Positions 1-6,342 are shown, numbered from the stretch's first letter. The stretch: 9,980 bases of DNA from Planctomycetaceae bacterium (GCA_031267635.1 JAIRYX010000061.1:1-9980), one strand, 5' to 3'. Numbers and translations: made by a program. Notes: a model not told the origin generated them from the letters alone.

Positions 1-73
1 CCCCCCCCCCCCACACACCCCCCCCCCCCCCCCACCCCCCCCCCCCCCCCCCCCCCGCCCCCCCGGCCCCCCC
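1..73. repeat. Poly-C tract in the 5' part of DUF1559 gene A
   Basis: 66 of 73 bases are C. The exceptions are A at 13, 15, 17 and 34, and G at 57, 65 and 66. It sits directly before an open reading frame that continues into the prepilin motif of gene A, where C runs would read as proline codons. It begins at base 1, so its true length is unknown. It may be a real unstable homopolymer, or a sequence-end artefact with errors. The scattered non-C bases fit either a decayed tract or noisy base calls. A similar run (12 G) lies at the equivalent place in the paralogous gene B, which argues against pure artefact. Confidence 0.6.
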
Positions 74-1282
74 AACGTAATATGGCTAGTAAGCCATATT
101 TTACGTGCGATTTCACTCTTTTCTGCCCGTGTTATTGCGAGCATTTCTGCCCGATTTGGAAAACGATCTTCTGTTCGTCGAGCGTTTACTCTTGTCGAGC
201 TTCTTGTCGTGATTGCAATCATTGGAATTTTGATTGCACTACTTTTGCCCGCCGTTCAAGCTGCACGCGAAGCGGCGCGTCGAATGCAATGCACGAACAA
301 TCTCAAGCAGATTGGTCTTGCGGTTCACAACTTTCACGACGGCATGAATGGATTGCCGCCCGCGTTCACCTTCTATCCGGGAAGAATGTCGGCGTTTGCG
401 CTTCTGTATCCTTACATGGAACAGACTGCGCTTTACGATGTTCTCACCGCCGGAAGCGGAACAGGTCAAGGCATTGACCGTAAACTTGACGTGACGTGGT
501 GGCAATCGTTGACGGAACAGCAACAAGAAGGTTTCGGCTCCGTTCCGGCATACAAATGTCCAACACGAAGAAGTGGTTCGCAAATGACAGCGGAAGGGAA
601 TAGAACGGGCGAAACAACAACGACAATTCCCGGTCCGGTCGCTGATTACATCATGCTGGACTTTGTTGTCGCTCCCGGCTCGGGTACCAGTGCGCAAATT
701 TGGCACAACTTTACTCAAAATACCGCTCAATTTCATACCGGACCATTCCGTGTTGGAAAGGCAACCGTAACAATTACATCGGCGCAAAGCGGTACAACTC
801 CTGAAGACGGTGTTGTGACTTCGTGGAAGCCGAGAGATACGTTTGCTTGGTGGTCTGGCGGAACATCCAATCAATTGATAATCTCCGAAAAACACATTCC
901 AGATAACCGTTTGGGAATGTGTAATTTTGACGCGACAGGCAAGAACCGTGAATACATGGACTGCTCCTATCTTACCGCTTTGTTCGGCGGAGGTAAAAAT
1001 AACGTATTGCTTTGTACGATCATTAATTCGATGCAAAACACCGGGGTTTATAATTCGGATTATTCTGCGGCGAAACCGATTCCGAATAATCCGAATTACG
1101 GCGGAGACGGTAGCGGCGGTACGACGATGTGGGGAAGTTATGCGATAGGAAGTTTACATACCGGAGTTGTTAATTCCGCAGTCGGCGACGGTTCAGTGGC
1201 AACTATCAGCAACACGATTAGCGGAGAAATCCTCAACCATTTGATTGACGCGAAAGACGGTAAAGCGGTGAGTATTCCGTGA
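74..1282 (+). CDS. DUF1559 family prepilin-like protein A (5' end uncertain)
   Basis: Secreted or surface-anchored pilin-like protein of the DUF1559 family, which is greatly expanded in Planctomycetota; its function is not established. The N-terminal methylation motif FTLVELL begins at 185, with Ala at the -1 cleavage position and Glu at mature position 5. The hydrophobic helix and PAVQAAREAARRMQCTN follow. The H-X9-DG motif (SLHTGVVNSAVGDGSV) lies about 30 residues from the C-terminus. Stop TGA is at 1280-1282. The frame is open from the poly-C tract to the motif, and no in-frame ATG, GTG or TTG is present before GTG 209, which falls inside the hydrophobic helix and cannot be the real start. 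Translation must therefore begin in or before the C tract, probably outside the window. ATG 82 is in another frame. The leader (about 37 residues from 74 to the motif) is longer than the usual 10-20. The lipoprotein gene at 1438 follows on the same strand. Confidence 0.88.
   Translation, partial: NVIWLVSHILRAISLFSARVIASISARFGKRSSVRRAFTLVELLVVIAIIGILIALLLPAVQAAREAARRMQCTNNLKQIGLAVHNFHDGMNGLPPAFTFYPGRMSAFALLYPYMEQTALYDVLTAGSGTGQGIDRKLDVTWWQSLTEQQQEGFGSVPAYKCPTRRSGSQMTAEGNRTGETTTTIPGPVADYIMLDFVVAPGSGTSAQIWHNFTQNTAQFHTGPFRVGKATVTITSAQSGTTPEDGVVTSWKPRDTFAWWSGGTSNQLIISEKHIPDNRLGMCNFDATGKNREYMDCSYLTALFGGGKNNVLLCTIINSMQNTGVYNSDYSAAKPIPNNPNYGGDGSGGTTMWGSYAIGSLHTGVVNSAVGDGSVATISNTISGEILNHLIDAKDGKAVSIP
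79..100. repeat. Short perfect hairpin beside the poly-C tract
   Basis: AATATGGC (79-86) and GCCATATT (93-100) form a perfect 8-bp inverted repeat around the 6-nt loop TAGTAA. It lies five bases after the C tract and inside the open leader of gene A. It could pause polymerase or help stall slippage-prone replication, or it may be chance. No operator is recognised. Confidence 0.5.
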
Positions 1283-1329
1283 TGTAAAAAAATCAAAGTA
1301 CGAAGCGTAAGCAAGTGAAACCCTAAACA

Positions 1330-1401
1330 CGGAACACGCTAAATTTCGCGGAACATGCGGAAATGTTCGTCTCTAAAGCTCCGTGTATTCTGCGTGTTCC
1401 G
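1330..1401 (+). repeat. Nested inverted repeats between gene A and its lipoprotein
   Basis: CGGAACACGC (1330-1339) and GCGTGTTCCG (1392-1401) are a perfect 10-bp inverted repeat. Inside them GAACAT (1351-1356) and ATGTTC (1363-1368) form a second 6-bp stem with a 6-nt loop. No T-run follows; an A/T-rich stretch leads to the ribosome site of the next gene. The likely role is an intercistronic mRNA structure (differential expression or transcript stability) or a weak attenuator. No riboswitch class is recognised. Confidence 0.5.
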
Positions 1402-1437
1402 TAGTTAAAAATTTAATATTAAAATTTGGAGAATTAA

Positions 1438-1812
1438 ATGCGAAAACAATCAGGAATGATTTTGGTATTGATTGCGGTGTGTTTTATTTCCAGCTGTAAT
1501 TCTGATCAGCTCAAAGGAATCGGAACAGTGAAATATCAGTCCGGCGATCCAGTGCCAAACGGAATCGTGATTTTTGCTACCGACACGAATCAATATACAG
1601 GCGAAATTAAAAACGGATCATTTACTCTTGGCGGAATCAAACCCGGAAGCGGTTTGCCGGCGGGAAGTTACAAAGTGACGATTCAAGGCACAGACGCTAA
1701 CGATAAACCTGTTGTCCCCGCCAAATATAACGCCGTCACTACCTCCGGTTTATCCTACGAAGTGAAACAAGGCGAAAAAAACGTTTTCGACATTGTTGTT
1801 GACAAGCCGTAA
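1438..1812 (+). CDS. Small lipoprotein with transthyretin/carboxypeptidase-regulatory-like domain (A module)
   Basis: Predicted exported lipoprotein of 124 residues. A short signal peptide (basic MRKQ, then a hydrophobic core) ends in the lipobox I-S-S-C with the lipidated Cys at residue 20. The rest is one beta-sandwich-like domain: a G-T-V-x-Y-x-S-G-D-P-V-P-N-G start, a central G-G-I-K-P-G-S-G turn followed by L-P-A-G-S-Y-K-V-T-I, and the planctomycete-type ending (A-K-Y-N ... T-S-G-L ... V-K-Q-G-E-K-N-x-F-D-I). ATG 1438 is supported by GGAG at 1428-1431 with a 6-nt spacer. It lies 155 nt after gene A and ends just before a terminator. The DUF1559-plus-lipoprotein pairing recurs with gene B, so the two products probably act together at the cell surface; this is inference and no partner is known. 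Confidence 0.8.
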   Translation: MRKQSGMILVLIAVCFISSCNSDQLKGIGTVKYQSGDPVPNGIVIFATDTNQYTGEIKNGSFTLGGIKPGSGLPAGSYKVTIQGTDANDKPVVPAKYNAVTTSGLSYEVKQGEKNVFDIVVDKP

Positions 1813-1834
1813 AACAGACAGTAAACTAAAAATT

Positions 1835-1915
1835 AAAAGCGAAAAGGTTGGCAAATGGTGATTTTCGTCGTAGAACAAAAAATTCCGCTTGCAAAACCTT
1901 TCGCTTTTTGTTTTT
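1835..1915 (+). terminator. Terminator-like hairpin after the A module
   Basis: Bases 1835-1853 pair with 1889-1907 (AAAAGCGAAAAGG against CCTTTCGCTTTT, continuing with one or two bulges to GGCAA/TTGCAA). The loop is about 35 nt, and TTTTTGTTTTT runs to 1915. The stem plus T-run fits intrinsic termination of the A transcript; the long loop is atypical. Confidence 0.6.
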
Positions 1916-1920
1916 AACTC

Positions 1921-2027
1921 CAGTTCTTTCAAGGTGTGTTTAAGTTTTTTTGATTATTTCGTTTTTGGAGGAAATCGCTCCTTAAAAACAAAATAACCAG
2001 AAAATCAAACGCACCTTGAAAGAACTG
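1921..2027. repeat. 107-nt imperfect palindrome
   Basis: The outer 16 bp are perfect (CAGTTCTTTCAAGGTG at 1921-1936 against CACCTTGAAAGAACTG at 2012-2027). The pairing continues with mismatches through T-rich and A-rich arms to a GGAG/CTCC apex stem (1967-1970 with 1978-1981) and a 7-nt loop. It starts six bases after the T-run of the preceding terminator and ends 109 nt before the promoter of the B module. Possible identities are a second, bidirectional terminator, a MITE or REP-like element, or a small structured RNA. No open frame of note lies in it. Confidence 0.65.
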
Positions 2028-2135
2028 TCGCTCAACCCCAATAAATTCGCACGGCAATCGTGTAGTTGAATTTTTCATAGACGCGATTTCTGAATAGGGA
2101 CGCTGGGAAATATTCAAACATTTTACAGATTCTTG

Positions 2136-2164
2136 TTGACAAGCGGGAAAATTCCGGTTAAAAT
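2136..2164 (+). promoter_or_regulatory. Sigma-70 type promoter of the B module
   Basis: TTGACA (2136-2141, a perfect -35 consensus), a 17-nt spacer, then TAAAAT (2159-2164, 5 of 6 to the -10 consensus). A transcript would start near 2171 and give an untranslated leader of about 88 nt up to ATG 2259. Its position 95 nt before that ATG, rather than near ATG 2390, supports 2259 as the intended start region. The primary sigma factor that would read it is encoded at 4537-6342. Confidence 0.65.
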
Positions 2165-2243
2165 GGAAAGTAATGATTAACAGTTTTTTGATTGGCAAAA
2201 TTATGGTGATTTTGTCTTCAAATTTCAAACAATCCTCAATTAT

Positions 2244-2372
2244 GGGAGATTAAAACGTATGACAAACCTTATTTTAACGACAATTGGTTCACATTCCAGC
2301 CCAAAATCGGGCGTTTCGCAGAATCTAACCAACCCGCATGGGGGGGGGGGGCAAAGATTGCCGGTTGCGTAA
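2244..2372 (+). promoter_or_regulatory. Ribosome site and ATG 2259 leading into the G tract (leader ORF out of frame)
   Basis: GGGAG at 2244-2248 lies 10 nt before ATG 2259. From there an open frame reads MTNLILTT..., enters four glycines at the G run, and hits TAA at 2370-2372 after 37 codons. One extra G (13), or two fewer (10), would fuse it to the DUF1559 frame and give a 419-residue product with a long leader. It is the only start before the prepilin motif with a clear ribosome site. It could be the true N-terminus of gene B in a shifted state, or an uncoupled short leader peptide. Confidence 0.55.
2340..2351 (+). repeat. 12-G homopolymer run at the start of DUF1559 gene B
   Basis: Twelve consecutive G bases, the first being the G of ATG 2338. 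The run sits between ATG 2259 and ATG 2390. With 12 G, ATG 2259 reads to a stop at 2370 and ATG 2338 reads into another frame; only ATG 2390 reaches the body. With 11 G, ATG 2338 would be in frame; with 10 or 13 G, ATG 2259 would be. Runs of this length are prone to slipped-strand change and also to miscounting by sequencers. Confidence 0.85.
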
Positions 2373-2389
2373 TTTTCTATATTGTCCGT

Positions 2390-3517
2390 ATGGTTTCTGT
2401 CTTTGTTGCCCGATTCCAAAAATCGTGTGTAATAAAGACGCTGCGTCAAGGATTCACCCTTGTCGAACTTCTCGTCGTGATTGCGATCATTGGAATTTTG
2501 ATTGCACTTCTGTTACCCGCTGTTCAAGCTGCGCGGGAAGCGGCACGAAGAATGCAATGCACGAACAAGTTAAAACAATTGGCGATCGGATGCCACATGT
2601 ACCACGACAGTTACCAAACACTGCCGCCGTTGGGATGCCGTAACACTTCCGCAGCCGGAAACAACTATCGCCGCAGTTGGAGAATCCTGATTTTGCTGTT
2701 CATTGAACAGCAGAGCGTTTCTGCATTGATTGCCGGAGGTGGCGTTGCAACTTCAGCCGCCGGAAACCCTTCTTGGGCTTCTCAACCCGGCGGAGTGGAC
2801 AAAGTCCCATGGGATACCGATTATGCTCCTTGGCAAGCGTTTATTGATGTTTACCATTGCCCTTCCGACGGCAACGTAATGGTTAAAGGTTCAGGAAATG
2901 AACCCAATCCAGCAAGTTATCGCGGATGTGTTGGCGATTTGGAATATCCATGGAGTAATAGTAATGCCAATAACGAATTTACTAAAACGCGAGGCGCGCT
3001 CGACGACAAAGGAAGAAATTTTGCCGCCATCATTGATGGAACCAGCAATACGCTTTTTTTAGGAGAAACGCTCGTCAACGCTCAAAGCGGACAAGGATTT
3101 TTAGCCCAAGGCGGATTGGCAATGAAAATGGACCCGGATCATACGCCGTCCGCTTGCCTTGCCAACTTGGATACCGCTAATGCTAATCGTAACATGTTTA
3201 TTTCAACGCTTAACGTATCACAAGGTTGGTTTGGTCGTCGGTGGGCAGACGCGGCGCCGTCGCAATCCGGTTTTAATGCAAATATTCCGCCTAATTCACC
3301 CGCTTGTACATGGTCAAACGACACAGATAGCTGTTTGGTTGCTGCGTCAAGTTATCATACCGGCGGCGTCAACTGCGCAAGAGTCGATGGATCAGTAGAA
3401 TTTTTTAGTAATACAATCGACACAGGAGATATTTCACAAACCGCATTTACCGGATTACAAACCGGCTCTCCATTCGGCGTTTGGGGCGCACTGGGTTCCA
3501 TCAACGCCGGAAATTGA
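2390..3517 (+). CDS. DUF1559 family prepilin-like protein B, possibly phase-variable start
   Basis: Paralogue of gene A, 375 residues from ATG 2390. The prepilin motif is R-Q-G|FTLVELL with cleavage predicted after Gly21 and Glu26 at mature position 5. The hydrophobic helix and PAVQAAREAARRMQCTN follow. The H-X9-DG motif is at residues 323-334 (His323, Asp333-Gly334), within S-S-Y-H-T-G-G-V-N-C-A-R-V-D-G. Stop is at 3515-3517. ATG 2390 is used only because it is the sole ATG upstream of the motif that is in frame as sequenced; no Shine-Dalgarno precedes it. The frame remains open upstream to the G run, and residues there (VIF..IVR) resemble the leader of gene A (VIW...ILR), so translation probably starts further upstream. 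Function is unknown; export and cell-surface assembly by type IV pilus-like machinery is expected from the motif. The lipoprotein gene follows after 13 nt, surely one operon. Confidence 0.9.
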   Translation: MVSVFVARFQKSCVIKTLRQGFTLVELLVVIAIIGILIALLLPAVQAAREAARRMQCTNKLKQLAIGCHMYHDSYQTLPPLGCRNTSAAGNNYRRSWRILILLFIEQQSVSALIAGGGVATSAAGNPSWASQPGGVDKVPWDTDYAPWQAFIDVYHCPSDGNVMVKGSGNEPNPASYRGCVGDLEYPWSNSNANNEFTKTRGALDDKGRNFAAIIDGTSNTLFLGETLVNAQSGQGFLAQGGLAMKMDPDHTPSACLANLDTANANRNMFISTLNVSQGWFGRRWADAAPSQSGFNANIPPNSPACTWSNDTDSCLVAASSYHTGGVNCARVDGSVEFFSNTIDTGDISQTAFTGLQTGSPFGVWGALGSINAGN

Positions 3518-3530
3518 AAGGAGACTTCAT

Positions 3531-4025
3531 ATGCAAACAAGTATCAAAAGCGTTTTTTATGAAAGATTGCTAATCGTTTTGTTTGTTTTTGCGACGTTAA
3601 TTGTTTCCGGTTGTCGTCCAAGCGGTGTTGCCGTAGAAAAAGTCTTGGGAACAGTGACGTTAGACGGTAAACCGGCAATAGAAGTAACCGTTTCATTTAC
3701 CGCAAAAGAAGGCAAAACACGTCCGGCGGTCGGTCGAACCAATAACAAGGGCGAGTTCGAAATGCTGACCGGCGGAGCAAATCGAAACGGCGTTATGCCG
3801 GGAGATTATTACGTTACTTTTTCCAAGTACATTCTCGTAACGCCCGACGGACAGGAAGCTCAACCATTTAAATTTAATCCAGACGGTTCGGCGCCTCCAG
3901 CACAAAATCTCTCGAAAAAGTACCTTATTCCGTTAAAGTATTCTGATACGGATAAGCCGTTGTTTGAAGCTGTTGTCGAAAGCAGAAAAATAAACCGCTA
4001 TACGTTTGACTTGAAAAGCGATTAA
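3531..4025 (+). CDS. Lipoprotein with carboxypeptidase-regulatory-like domain (B module)
   Basis: Predicted exported lipoprotein of 164 residues. The signal peptide has Lys6 and Arg12, a hydrophobic stretch from about residue 13 to 26, and lipobox V-S-G-C with lipidated Cys28. The domain shows the common pattern G-T-V-T-L-D-G-K-P-A, a V-x-F-T strand, G-R-T-N-N-K-G-E-F-E-M, then G-V-M-P-G-D-Y-Y-V-T-F. The C-terminal L-S-K-K-Y ... K-P-L-F-E-A-V-V ... F-D-L matches the end of the A-module lipoprotein, so the two are paralogues, this one about 40 residues longer. ATG 3531 has AGGAG at 3519-3523 with a 7-nt spacer and lies 13 nt after the DUF1559 stop, so translation is probably coupled. Its ligand or partner is unknown; the neighbouring pilin-like protein is the obvious candidate. 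Confidence 0.82.
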   Translation: MQTSIKSVFYERLLIVLFVFATLIVSGCRPSGVAVEKVLGTVTLDGKPAIEVTVSFTAKEGKTRPAVGRTNNKGEFEMLTGGANRNGVMPGDYYVTFSKYILVTPDGQEAQPFKFNPDGSAPPAQNLSKKYLIPLKYSDTDKPLFEAVVESRKINRYTFDLKSD

Positions 4026-4067
4026 CTCTTCTCGCCGACAAACGAATATCTGTAATCAGTAGTTCCT

Positions 4068-4102
4068 ATTGAATCCCCCTCGCTGAAATTGGGGGATTCA
4101 AT
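4068..4102 (+). terminator. Strong hairpin after the B module
   Basis: ATTGAATCCCCC (4068-4079) and GGGGGATTCAAT (4091-4102) are perfect 12-bp arms with an 11-nt loop, 43 nt after the lipoprotein stop. No T-run follows on the plus strand, so it may be an mRNA 3'-end stabiliser or a factor-assisted terminator rather than a classic intrinsic one. Confidence 0.6.
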
Positions 4103-4190
4103 GGAAACGCGGTTGCGTTCCACACGTTACGAAGGGCACTTTGAAAAAATAGGGGTTTTGAACACTGAGTCGGATAACATCAATAAATAA

Positions 4191-4203
4191 CTCATGTTAC
4201 GCA
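4191..4203 (+). repeat. 13-bp dispersed motif CTCATGTTACGCA, copy 1
   Basis: An exact match to copies at 6456-6468 and 9798-9810, all in the same orientation and all intergenic. With copy 3 the match extends 5 bases leftward (AATAA), giving 18 identical bases. In this copy CTCATG and CATGAG (4202-4207) also make a perfect 6-bp inverted repeat around TTACG. Confidence 0.65.
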
Positions 4204-4296
4204 TGAGCGATTAACATTCAGGAAACGTAACGATTCAGTAGAATGGAAATAATTTGGAATCATTTCGATGTGAGGAATGAGTATTTCGCATTTTTC

Positions 4297-4473
4297 AACC
4301 TCATTTCCACCTAATTTTCCTAACAAAACAACCTCAGTAGCCCAATGAATCCTCCCCAAAACCAACCTCATTATCTCATCCAAAAAGAAATAATGAGGTA
4401 ACGAGGTTGATTTTGAGGAAACCGTTTTGCTAATGAGGTTGCTTTGTTAGAAAAATTAGGTGAAAATGAGGTT
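4297..4473. repeat. 177-nt imperfect palindrome built from ~33-nt repeats
   Basis: The left arm (4297-4379) is the reverse complement of the right arm (4393-4473) with scattered mismatches and a small gap. The loop is 13 nt (4380-4392). Each arm carries a repeated AACCTCA word: at 4297, 4330 and 4364 on the left, and as TGAGGTT or CGAGGTT at 4402, 4434 and 4467 on the right, about 33 nt apart. It lies 63 nt past the rpoD stop, so a transcript of either strand would fold into a long hairpin. It may act as a bidirectional terminator, or be a mobile miniature element or a structured RNA. No T-run is seen at its edges. Confidence 0.65.
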
Positions 4474-4536
4474 TACAACACAAACAGCCGCTCGTTTCGT
4501 AGTAAAAATGTTTAAAACCGATGGAATAGTTGCCTT

Positions 4537-6342
4537 CTATATTCTTCTCTCGCCGAACATTTCATCGCACATTTCTTCATACGTCATATCCGCCGGTCTG
4601 GTGGCGTCGGCGTCATCGACAAATTGTTCTAACTGGCGGAGACGCATCGGGTGTTTTAATTTTTCCACCGCCGTCGCCTCAATCTGCCTGACACGTTCGC
4701 GAGTGACCTGAAAAATGCGTCCGACTTCTTCCAATGTGTAAGTCAAACCGTCGGCAAGTCCGTAACGCAATTTGATAATTTCTCGCTCACGAAACGACAG
4801 CGTTTGCAGCAGCGTTTCGATTCGGTCGCGTAAAAGTCCGTTCGATGCGCCGCGTTCCGGGCAGTCAATGCTACTGTCGGCGACAAATTCGCCGAAACAA
4901 GTTTCCTCTTCTTCGCCAACCGGATGTTCTAAACTAATCGGCTGCGCTCCCATCTCGAAAATCCGATACGCTTCTGCCATCGGAATTTTCGCCTCAATCG
5001 CGATTTCCGCAATCGACGGTTCTCGCCCGTAACGTTGATACAAAACGCGAGCCGTTGCGCGAAGCTTGGAAAGCGCATCAATCATGTGAACCGGAATCCG
5101 AATCGTCCGCGACTGTTCCGAAATCGCGCGGGTAATCGCCTGCCGAATCCACCATGTCGCGTAAGTCGAGAATTTATAACCGCGACGATACTCGAATTTG
5201 TCCACCGCCCGCATCAAGCCCGTGTTGCCTTCCTGAATCAGGTCGAGAAAACAGAGTCCGCGATTCCGATATTTTTTCGCCACCGAAACAACTAACCGTA
5301 AATTCGCCCGCGATAATTCCGATTTCGCGGTTTCGTATTCGGTAAGCGTTTCACGGATTTTTTCAATACGTTGCCGTAAACTTTTCGGACTTTCCTGCGT
5401 TTCAAGAATTAAACCGCGTAGCTCAAGATGTATCGAAGTGCGGCGTCTTTCCGCAAGTTTCAGATTTTTATCGGAAAGAATCGCGCGAATTTCATCCATC
5501 CGCGCCGAGATTTTTTCCAATTGTTTCATCAACAGAAAAACGCGTCGCATTCCGAGACTTAATTCTTCCGTTAAGAGCATCGCACGGCGGCGTTTTTGTA
5601 TGAACCGTTTGCGGGTTTCCCGTTTGAGAAGCGTCGGCGTACTTTTCCGCACAAGGATCTGAAAATCGCGGTGATTCATTTCGAGCAACGACACGAGCGT
5701 TTTGAAATTTTCCGGCATCCGTGCATAAATGTCTTCTTTAGCGTAACCTTCGGTCGGCGAAATCTTCATCGTCCGGTCAAACGGCAATTCGCCGCGGTAA
5801 ACCTGCGCCAATGTTTCATACGCCGTATGAAGCGAGTACGACGACTCCATGACGGCGTGCCGAAAATTACGCCGCGCCTTCTCAACCCGCTTGGCGATAG
5901 CCACCTCGCCTTCGCGCGTCAAAAGCGGAATGTTCGCCATTTGAGTGAGATACAAACGAATTGGATCGCCGCTCCATTTTTCCGGCTCGGGATGGAACAT
6001 CAGCAATGAAACCGGCTCGTCTTTTTCTTTCGACGTTCCCGCCGAAACAGACGGCTGTTCAAGCAACTCGCTGATGTTGATTTTTTTCTGCGGTTCTTCC
6101 TCGTCTTCCAAATTGAAAAACGAAAAATAATCGAGTCGTTCGCGTTCCTGCTCTTGATTTTCATCAACCAGGTCGATTCCCTCTTCGTCGAGATAAATCA
6201 GCAGGTCGTTGATTTTATCATGGTCATACGAATCTTCATCGGAGAGCGTTCCGATGATCTCCTTGTAAGTGAGATGACCTTGAAGTTTTCCTTTTTGAAT
6301 TAGTTCGTGGTATTCCACGTCAAACGAATCCATTCGCGGCAT
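4537..6342 (-). CDS. rpoD: RNA polymerase primary sigma factor RpoD/SigA
   Basis: Housekeeping sigma factor that directs RNA polymerase core to -35/-10 promoters. The product is 601 residues. Residues 1-60 resemble region 1.1, followed by an acidic linker. Region 1.2 is near 125-157 (DPIRLYLTQM, then LLTREGEVAIAKRVE). A helical, Arg/Lys-rich non-conserved region spans about 158-340. Regions 2.1-2.4 are at 347-420 (NLRLVVSVAKKY, LDLIQEGNTGLMRAVDKFEY, FSTYATWWIRQAITRAI, RTIRIPVHM). Region 3 is about 421-500. Region 4 includes LSFREREIIKLRYGL and the region 4.2 helix-turn-helix LEEVGRIFQVTRERVRQIE at about 537-555. About 30 acidic residues extend past the usual end. ATG 6342 is supported by AGGAG with a short A-rich spacer on the minus strand; Met4 is an alternative. 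dnaG lies upstream on the same strand, 440 nt away, so rpoD may have its own promoter in that gap. Confidence 0.96.
   Translation of the reverse strand: MPRMDSFDVEYHELIQKGKLQGHLTYKEIIGTLSDEDSYDHDKINDLLIYLDEEGIDLVDENQEQERERLDYFSFFNLEDEEEPQKKINISELLEQPSVSAGTSKEKDEPVSLLMFHPEPEKWSGDPIRLYLTQMANIPLLTREGEVAIAKRVEKARRNFRHAVMESSYSLHTAYETLAQVYRGELPFDRTMKISPTEGYAKEDIYARMPENFKTLVSLLEMNHRDFQILVRKSTPTLLKRETRKRFIQKRRRAMLLTEELSLGMRRVFLLMKQLEKISARMDEIRAILSDKNLKLAERRRTSIHLELRGLILETQESPKSLRQRIEKIRETLTEYETAKSELSRANLRLVVSVAKKYRNRGLCFLDLIQEGNTGLMRAVDKFEYRRGYKFSTYATWWIRQAITRAISEQSRTIRIPVHMIDALSKLRATARVLYQRYGREPSIAEIAIEAKIPMAEAYRIFEMGAQPISLEHPVGEEEETCFGEFVADSSIDCPERGASNGLLRDRIETLLQTLSFREREIIKLRYGLADGLTYTLEEVGRIFQVTRERVRQIEATAVEKLKHPMRLRQLEQFVDDADATRPADMTYEEMCDEMFGERRI

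Larger units (their letters stand above)
4026..4536. other. Convergent intergenic region, no gene seen
   Basis: It separates the plus-strand lipoprotein from the minus-strand rpoD, with the 3' ends of both facing inward. It holds the hairpin at 4068-4102, a copy of the 13-bp motif at 4191-4203, and the large palindrome at 4297-4473. The short open frames here have no family features and are broken up by the palindrome arms. Confidence 0.6.

Noticed and set aside
82..477. Open frame from ATG 82 over the start of gene A
   Set aside because: It is out of frame with the clear prepilin/DUF1559 frame and its protein is the shifted reading of that conserved DNA, ending at 477.
239..1036. 265-codon minus-strand frame inside gene A
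   Set aside because: It lies fully antisense to a well-supported DUF1559 gene, has no family features and is a shadow of its codon usage.
1351..1368. GAACAT-N6-ATGTTC as a LexA-type box
   Set aside because: Spacing and flanks do not fit the known LexA consensus sites, and it lies inside a larger stem between two operon genes.
1929..2228. 99-codon minus-strand frame upstream of gene B
   Set aside because: It covers the palindrome and the promoter of gene B; no ribosome site or recognisable domain.
4297..4473. CRISPR array from the ~33-nt repeated words
   Set aside because: The repeats are degenerate, have no distinct spacers, invert at the centre, and no cas genes are present.
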